The notes below the pieces were generated by a model. That model was not told the DNA's origin. It ran no database searches and was given only the letters and a program-made list of their open reading frames with translations. Position numbers and translations under genes: made by a program. From Bifidobacteriaceae bacterium (GTDB lineage: Bacteria; Actinomycetota; Actinomycetes; Actinomycetales; WQXJ01), in the NCBI GenBank assembly GCA_031278665.1, contig JAITKC010000054.1, positions 1 to 8,911 of the forward strand: a stretch of DNA of 8,911 nt. The letters are read 5' to 3'. Shown here one piece after another: positions 5,583 to 8,911 of the stretch (positions are counted from its first letter, which is position 1; each line of letters starts with the position of its first letter).

Positions 5583-6277
5583 ACGTCTTGGCGGAGGTCT
5601 TCGCGCGCGCCCGGGCCTTGGGAATGGACTTCGACGTCCGCCCGGGGTTGCCGCGGTATTTGTCCGATGCCGTCGCCGCCGCCCGGCCCGCCGCCAGCCG
5701 GCCGGGCGATCCGTCGCCGCGAACCGCCGCCCGGTTGGTGGTCGCCCCGGCGGTGGTTCCGCTCGAGCCGGGCGACTGGTTGGTGGCCGATTGGCCGGCC
5801 GGGCCCAGGGGATTGGCGGTCCGGTTCGGCGCCGGCCAATTGGCGCTGGCCGGCGCCCAAGCCTACGAGTTGGCGCGCGCGGCGCCGGGGCGGACCGCGC
5901 TGGTCGCCCACGGCGTTGTCCGCCCGGAGGCCTGCGGCCCGGTTTTCGAGGCCGTTCCCGGGACGCGGCCCTGGCTGGCGGCCGGGCCGACGGCATCGGA
6001 CAAAGACCTGCTGGTGCTGGCCAACGCCGCCGTGCTGGGGCGGGCGGCGGATTCGGAGCAGATGGCGGCGCTGGCCCACCGCTACCTGGTCCAGGCCGAC
6101 CCGCTGGCCGCCGCGTTGGAACGGGCGAGGGACGATTTGGCGCAGTCGCGAAGGCGGGAGCGGGACTTGCGCGTCCGGCTGGACTCGATCGCCCAGTCGC
6201 GCTGGCACCGGCTGGGCCGGCGGCTGAGGCGGGCGCTGGGGGCTATGCGGCGGGCGGCTCGCCTGGGCGCGCGCTAG
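5579..6277 (+). CDS. protein of unknown function with C-terminal coiled-coil and basic tail
   Basis: A 232-residue protein I cannot assign to a named family. Residues 1-48 are Ala/Arg/Pro-rich. Residues 50-172 form an alternating strand/helix globular region (ARLVVAPAVVPLEPGDWLVADW at the start, then RTALVAHGVV at 105-114 and DLLVLANAAVLGRA at 143-156). Residues 175-205 are a heptad-like, charged helix (LERARDDLAQSRRRERDLR at 180-198). The end, SRWHRLGRRLRRALGAMRRA (207-226), is a strongly basic amphipathic segment of the kind (SRxWRLGRxLR) that closes many actinobacterial surface-glycan glycosyltransferases. That tail suggests a membrane-associated partner of the neighbouring transferases; it has no recognisable donor site of its own. 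There is no signal peptide. The GTG start is fixed by AGGAGG four bases upstream and a 4-base GTGA overlap with the preceding gene, so the two are probably coupled. Confidence 0.7.
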   Translation: MNVLAEVFARARALGMDFDVRPGLPRYLSDAVAAARPAASRPGDPSPRTAARLVVAPAVVPLEPGDWLVADWPAGPRGLAVRFGAGQLALAGAQAYELARAAPGRTALVAHGVVRPEACGPVFEAVPGTRPWLAAGPTASDKDLLVLANAAVLGRAADSEQMAALAHRYLVQADPLAAALERARDDLAQSRRRERDLRVRLDSIAQSRWHRLGRRLRRALGAMRRAARLGAR

Positions 6278-6280
6278 GCT
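6275..6280 (+). promoter_or_regulatory. possible -10 element ahead of the dehydrogenase gene
   Basis: TAGGCT fits the TAnnnT -10 pattern and overlaps the stop codon of the preceding gene, leaving about 30 bases of leader before GTG 6317. No -35 is visible, so read-through from upstream is the simpler explanation. Confidence 0.2.
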
Positions 6281-6300
6281 GAACCGGGCATTGTCGACGT

Positions 6301-6307
6301 AAGGAAG
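6301..6307 (+). promoter_or_regulatory. ribosome binding site for GTG 6317
   Basis: AAGGAAG lies nine bases ahead of GTG 6317 and supports this start; the nucleotide-binding strand MKIAVVALG begins immediately at it. Confidence 0.5.
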
Positions 6308-6316
6308 ACGATCGAA

Positions 6317-7624
6317 GTGAAAATCGCAGTTGTGGCCTTGGGGAAAATCGGTCTGCCCTTGGCGGTTCAATTCGCGTCCAAAGGCCACGACGTGGTCGGC
6401 GTGGACGTCAACCCGGTCGTGGTGGAGCAAGTCAACCAAGGCCTGGCGCCGTTCCCGGGCGAAGCCGGCCTGGCCGAACGCCTGGCCGAACTGGTCCCGG
6501 CGGGCCGGTTGCGGGCGACATCGGACTACGGCTTGGCGATCCCGGGGGCCGAGGCCGTCGTGGTGGTGGTGCCGTTATTCGTCGAAGAGGGGACCTGGCG
6601 GCCGGACTTCGGCTGGATGGAGTCCGCCACCCGATCGCTGGCGGCGCGGTTGACACCGGGCGCCTTGATCTCCTATGAGACCACGCTGCCGGTCGGAACC
6701 ACCCGGCGGCGCTGGAAACCGCTGATCGAAGAGGTCTCGGGCCTGGTCGAGGGGGTCGACTTCGACCTCGTCTTCTCGCCCGAACGGGTCCTGACCGGAC
6801 GGGTCTGGCGGGATCTGCGGCGTTACCCCAAACTGGTCGGCGCCCTGGGGCCGCGCGGCGCCGGCCGGGCGGTCGAGTTCTACCAGGCGGTGCTCGACTT
6901 CGACGAGCGGGCGGACCTGCCCCGGCCGAACGGCGTCTGGGATCTCGGCTCGGCCGAGGCGGCCGAATTGGCCAAACTGGCCGAAACCACTTTCCGGGAC
7001 GTCAACATCGGCCTGGCCAACCAGTACGCCAGATTCGCCGAGCGCAACGGGATCGACGTCTACCGGGTGATCGAAGCCTCCAATTCGCAGCCCTATTCCC
7101 ACATCCACAGCCCGGGGATCGCCGTAGGCGGGCACTGTATCCCCGTCTACCCGTGGCTTTATCTGCACAACGACCCCGACGCGACAATCGTCCGGGCCGC
7201 CCGCGAGGCCAATCTGGCGATGCCCGCGCACGGCGTCGAACTGGCCGCCGCCGCCCTTGACGGCGACTTGCGCGGCAAGACGGTGGCGGTGCTGGGCGCC
7301 TCCTACCGCGGCCGGGTCAAAGAGACCGCCTTCTCCGGCGTCTACGGGGTGGTCGAGGCCCTGCGCGGGCGCGGCGCCAAAGCGCTGGTCCACGACCCGA
7401 TGTTTTCCGACCAGGAGTTGGCCGGGCTCGGCTTCGAGCCGTACCACCTGGGCGAGCCGGTCGACGCCGCCGTCATCCAGGCCGACCATCCCGAATACGC
7501 CGACCTCGCGCCGGCCGACCTGCCGGGGGTCAAAGTCCTGGTGGACGGCCGGCGCGTGACCGCGCCCGAGGCTTGGGCGGGTGTCACCCGGCTGGTGATC
7601 GGCGAGGCGCCGCAGTCCGGCTAG
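6317..7624 (+). CDS. wecC: nucleotide-sugar dehydrogenase, UDP-N-acetyl-D-mannosamine dehydrogenase type
   Basis: A 435-residue cytoplasmic NAD-dependent enzyme of the UDP-glucose/UDP-ManNAc dehydrogenase family, near full family length. Visible in order: N-terminal NAD-binding loop ALGKIGLP at 7-14 with the acidic strand end GVDVN at 28-32; PLFVEEG at 86-92; SYETTLPVGTT at 119-129; FSPERV at 153-158; central-domain lysine and asparagine ELAKLAETTFRDVN at 217-230 (Lys220, Asn230); the catalytic cysteine in GGHCIPVYPW at 271-280 (Cys274); and a C-terminal UDP-binding domain with LGASYRGRVKETAFS at 326-340. GGHCIP rather than GGSCFPKD points to the WecC branch, which oxidises UDP-ManNAc to UDP-ManNAcA in two NAD-dependent steps. 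A UDP-GlcNAc 2-epimerase lies next door, supporting this substrate. The first glycine of the usual GxGxxG is Ala7. The stop shares the bases CTAG with the stop of the convergent epimerase gene. Confidence 0.9.
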   Translation: MKIAVVALGKIGLPLAVQFASKGHDVVGVDVNPVVVEQVNQGLAPFPGEAGLAERLAELVPAGRLRATSDYGLAIPGAEAVVVVVPLFVEEGTWRPDFGWMESATRSLAARLTPGALISYETTLPVGTTRRRWKPLIEEVSGLVEGVDFDLVFSPERVLTGRVWRDLRRYPKLVGALGPRGAGRAVEFYQAVLDFDERADLPRPNGVWDLGSAEAAELAKLAETTFRDVNIGLANQYARFAERNGIDVYRVIEASNSQPYSHIHSPGIAVGGHCIPVYPWLYLHNDPDATIVRAAREANLAMPAHGVELAAAALDGDLRGKTVAVLGASYRGRVKETAFSGVYGVVEALRGRGAKALVHDPMFSDQELAGLGFEPYHLGEPVDAAVIQADHPEYADLAPADLPGVKVLVDGRRVTAPEAWAGVTRLVIGEAPQSG

Positions 7625-7628
7625 CCGG
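7617..7628. repeat. 12-bp palindrome centred on two overlapping stop codons
   Basis: CCGGCTAGCCGG is a perfect dyad. Its central CTAG (7621-7624) gives the TAG stop of the plus-strand dehydrogenase gene and the TAG stop of the minus-strand epimerase gene. There is no T tract on either side, so a factor-independent terminator is not evident. Confidence 0.65.
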
Positions 7629-8715
7629 CCAAGATCGCGGCGACGGCTTTGTCGGCGGCGTGGCCGTCGCCGTAGGGCTGCGACCGGGGGCCCACCGGCC
7701 GGGGCCGCGTCACGGCCGCGGCGATGTCGCCGGGCCGGTCCGCCAACAGGTTCCAGCCGCCGGCCAGGGTCTCGACCCACTCGGTTTCCGGGCGCACTGT
7801 GGTGCAGGGCCGTCCCAGCAGGTACGCCTCTTTCTGGAGACCGCCCGAGTCGGTCACCACGGCGGCCGAATCGAGCACGGCGGCCACCATGGCCGGATAG
7901 TTGAGCGGCTCGACCGGTTCGATCGCGCCGCGCCTAAGCTCGATGCCGAATTCGGCGGCTTTGGCGCGCAACCGGGGGTGGGCGGCCAGTCGCACCGGCC
8001 GGGGCAGTTCGGCCAGGGCTTGGACGATGCCGTCCAACCGGTCGGGGGCGTCGGTGTTGTCCGGCCGGTGGATAGTCGCCAAGACGAACCGCCCCGGCCC
8101 TTCGCCTTCGGCCGACTGGTCGCGCCAACCCGGCCGAACGGCGTCCGCCACCCGGTGGCAGACGTCGGTCATGACGTCGCCGACCAGCCGGGAGGCTTGG
8201 GCCAAGCCCTCGCGTCTGAGGTGGCCCATAGCCGCCTCGGTCGGGGCCAGAAGCAGGTCGGAGGCGTGGTCGGTCAGGACGCGGTTGTGCTCCTCCGGCA
8301 TGCGGCGGTTGAAAGAGCGCAGGCCGGCCTCCAAGTGGGCGACCGGCAAGTGGATTTTGACGGCCGCCAGGGCGGCCGCCAGAGTCGTGTTGGTGTCGCC
8401 GTAAACCAGAACCCAATCAGGGCGTTCGCGCTCCAGGACGTCTTCGAGGGCGGCCAACATGACGCCGGTTTGACGCCCGTGCGGGCCGGAGCCGACCCCG
8501 AGGTTGACGTCCGGGGCGGCGATTGCCAGATCGGCGAAGAAGGCCCCGGACATGGCCGGGTCGTAATGCTGGCCGGAATGGATTATGCGGTGGTCGACTC
8601 CGGCCCGCGCGAACGCCTCGGCCACCGGGGCCAGTTTGACGAATTGCGGCCGGGCGCCGACGACGGAGACAACTCTAATATTGGGCCCAAGGCCTGACGC
8701 GGTCACCGGAACCAT
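7621..8715 (-). CDS. wecB: UDP-N-acetylglucosamine 2-epimerase (non-hydrolysing)
   Basis: A 364-residue cytoplasmic GT-B-fold epimerase that interconverts UDP-GlcNAc and UDP-ManNAc. Motifs in order: GARPQFVKLAP at 20-30; HSGQHYD at 46-52; the catalytic Asp in YGDTNT at 105-110 (Asp107); HLEAGLRS at 127-134 (Glu129); MPEEHNR at 139-145; LATIHRPDNTD at 212-222 (His216); and the UDP-binding VTDSGGLQKEA at 287-297. All expected catalytic positions are present. The length is typical of the family. It would feed UDP-ManNAc to the dehydrogenase gene next to it, giving UDP-ManNAcA, yet lies on the opposite strand, so the two are not in one operon. ATG 8715 lacks a Shine-Dalgarno; the in-frame GTG at 8706 is an alternative, and the conserved core begins only at residue 13. 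It is divergent from the glycosyltransferase at 8778. Confidence 0.92.
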   Translation of the reverse strand: MVPVTASGLGPNIRVVSVVGARPQFVKLAPVAEAFARAGVDHRIIHSGQHYDPAMSGAFFADLAIAAPDVNLGVGSGPHGRQTGVMLAALEDVLERERPDWVLVYGDTNTTLAAALAAVKIHLPVAHLEAGLRSFNRRMPEEHNRVLTDHASDLLLAPTEAAMGHLRREGLAQASRLVGDVMTDVCHRVADAVRPGWRDQSAEGEGPGRFVLATIHRPDNTDAPDRLDGIVQALAELPRPVRLAAHPRLRAKAAEFGIELRRGAIEPVEPLNYPAMVAAVLDSAAVVTDSGGLQKEAYLLGRPCTTVRPETEWVETLAGGWNLLADRPGDIAAAVTRPRPVGPRSQPYGDGHAADKAVAAILAG

Positions 8716-8726
8716 TTTGCCACGTC

Positions 8727-8735
8727 TGTTATCCT
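8727..8735 (+). promoter_or_regulatory. possible extended -10 promoter for the right-edge glycosyltransferase
   Basis: TGTTATCCT carries an extended -10 (TGn) plus TATCCT at 8730-8735. It would start transcription near 8742 and leave a leader of about 35 bases with a strong Shine-Dalgarno. No clear -35 was found, which extended -10 promoters can do without. It lies in the 62-base gap between divergent genes. Confidence 0.35.
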
Positions 8736-8764
8736 GCTCCGGATGCGCTCGATTGGCCTTGTTC

Positions 8765-8773
8765 AGGGGAGGG
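8765..8773 (+). promoter_or_regulatory. ribosome binding site for ATG 8778
   Basis: AGGGGAGGG ends four bases before ATG 8778, a strong purine-rich Shine-Dalgarno that supports this ATG over the in-frame ATG codons 10 and 18 codons into the gene. Confidence 0.6.
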
Positions 8774-8777
8774 AACC

Positions 8778-8911
8778 ATGTCCGCCGACAGCCCGCATGT
8801 GGTGATGGCGGTGGCGAATCCGATCGCCATGGATTCGCGTGTGCGCAAGTCGGCGGCGTCGATGGCGCGGGCCGGTTACCGGGTGACTTTGTTGTGGGCG
8901 AACGAGTCGGG
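8778..8911 (+). CDS. glycosyltransferase, partial (N-terminus only, runs off the right edge)
   Basis: Only 44 codons plus two bases are in the window. They begin MSADSPHVVMAVANPIAMDS and continue RVRKSAASMARAGYRVTLLW, the first strand, loop and helix of a GT-B fold. The pattern V-x-N-P-x-x-x-D-S-R-V-R-K followed by AxxMARAGYxVTLL is typical of GT4-like transferases in actinobacterial surface-polysaccharide loci. The start is well supported by AGGGGAGGG. It is divergent from the epimerase gene. Donor, acceptor and completeness cannot be judged. Confidence 0.7.
   Translation, partial: MSADSPHVVMAVANPIAMDSRVRKSAASMARAGYRVTLLWANES

Noticed and set aside
7617..7628. Palindrome at the convergent stops as an intrinsic terminator
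   Set aside because: The dyad has no loop of useful size and no T tract on either strand.
7573..8697. Plus-strand open frame opposite the epimerase gene
   Set aside because: The minus strand encodes all epimerase catalytic motifs; this frame has none and is a composition artefact.

Overview
This window looks like part of a cell-wall or capsular glycan (teichoic/teichuronic acid type) biosynthesis locus from a high-GC Gram-positive bacterium, most likely an actinobacterium. The grounds are the very GC-rich, Ala/Arg/Gly-heavy coding sequence, frequent GTG starts, several genes with a -10-like hexamer just upstream of the start codon and no Shine-Dalgarno (leaderless style), and a fused cytidylyltransferase-SDR protein. 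Genus and species cannot be read from the sequence. No tRNA, rRNA, CRISPR array, insertion sequence or prophage gene was seen, and base composition is even throughout.

Layout. (1) Left end, minus strand: a bifunctional cytidylyltransferase/short-chain dehydrogenase (529-1905), followed downstream by a partial DUF2804-like gene (start at 469, running off the left edge). (2) Divergent from it, plus strand: a GT2 glycosyltransferase (1951-3150), a half-length GT4-like protein (3183-3926), a large GT-B-like gene broken by an 11-G tract (3920-5582), a 232-residue protein of unknown function with a coiled-coil/basic tail (5579-6277), and a WecC-type nucleotide-sugar dehydrogenase (6317-7624). (3) Minus strand, convergent: a WecB-type UDP-GlcNAc 2-epimerase (7621-8715). 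(4) Right edge, plus strand: the first 44 codons of another glycosyltransferase (from 8778).

How the genes may work together (inference): WecB and WecC would convert UDP-GlcNAc to UDP-ManNAc and then UDP-ManNAcA. The fused cytidylyltransferase-SDR would make a CDP-activated polyol phosphate, by analogy with the CDP-ribitol synthases. The glycosyltransferases would assemble these into a surface polymer. No polymerase, flippase or ABC exporter lies in the window, so the locus probably extends beyond both edges.

The main point of interest is the G11 tract at 4511-4521. It splits an otherwise continuous 553-residue gene into two frames and could be a phase-variation switch, a recent mutation or a sequencing error. 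The half-size GT4, the frameshifted GT-B-like gene and the tail-bearing unknown protein overlap head to tail and look like one translationally coupled module that I cannot assign to a described system.
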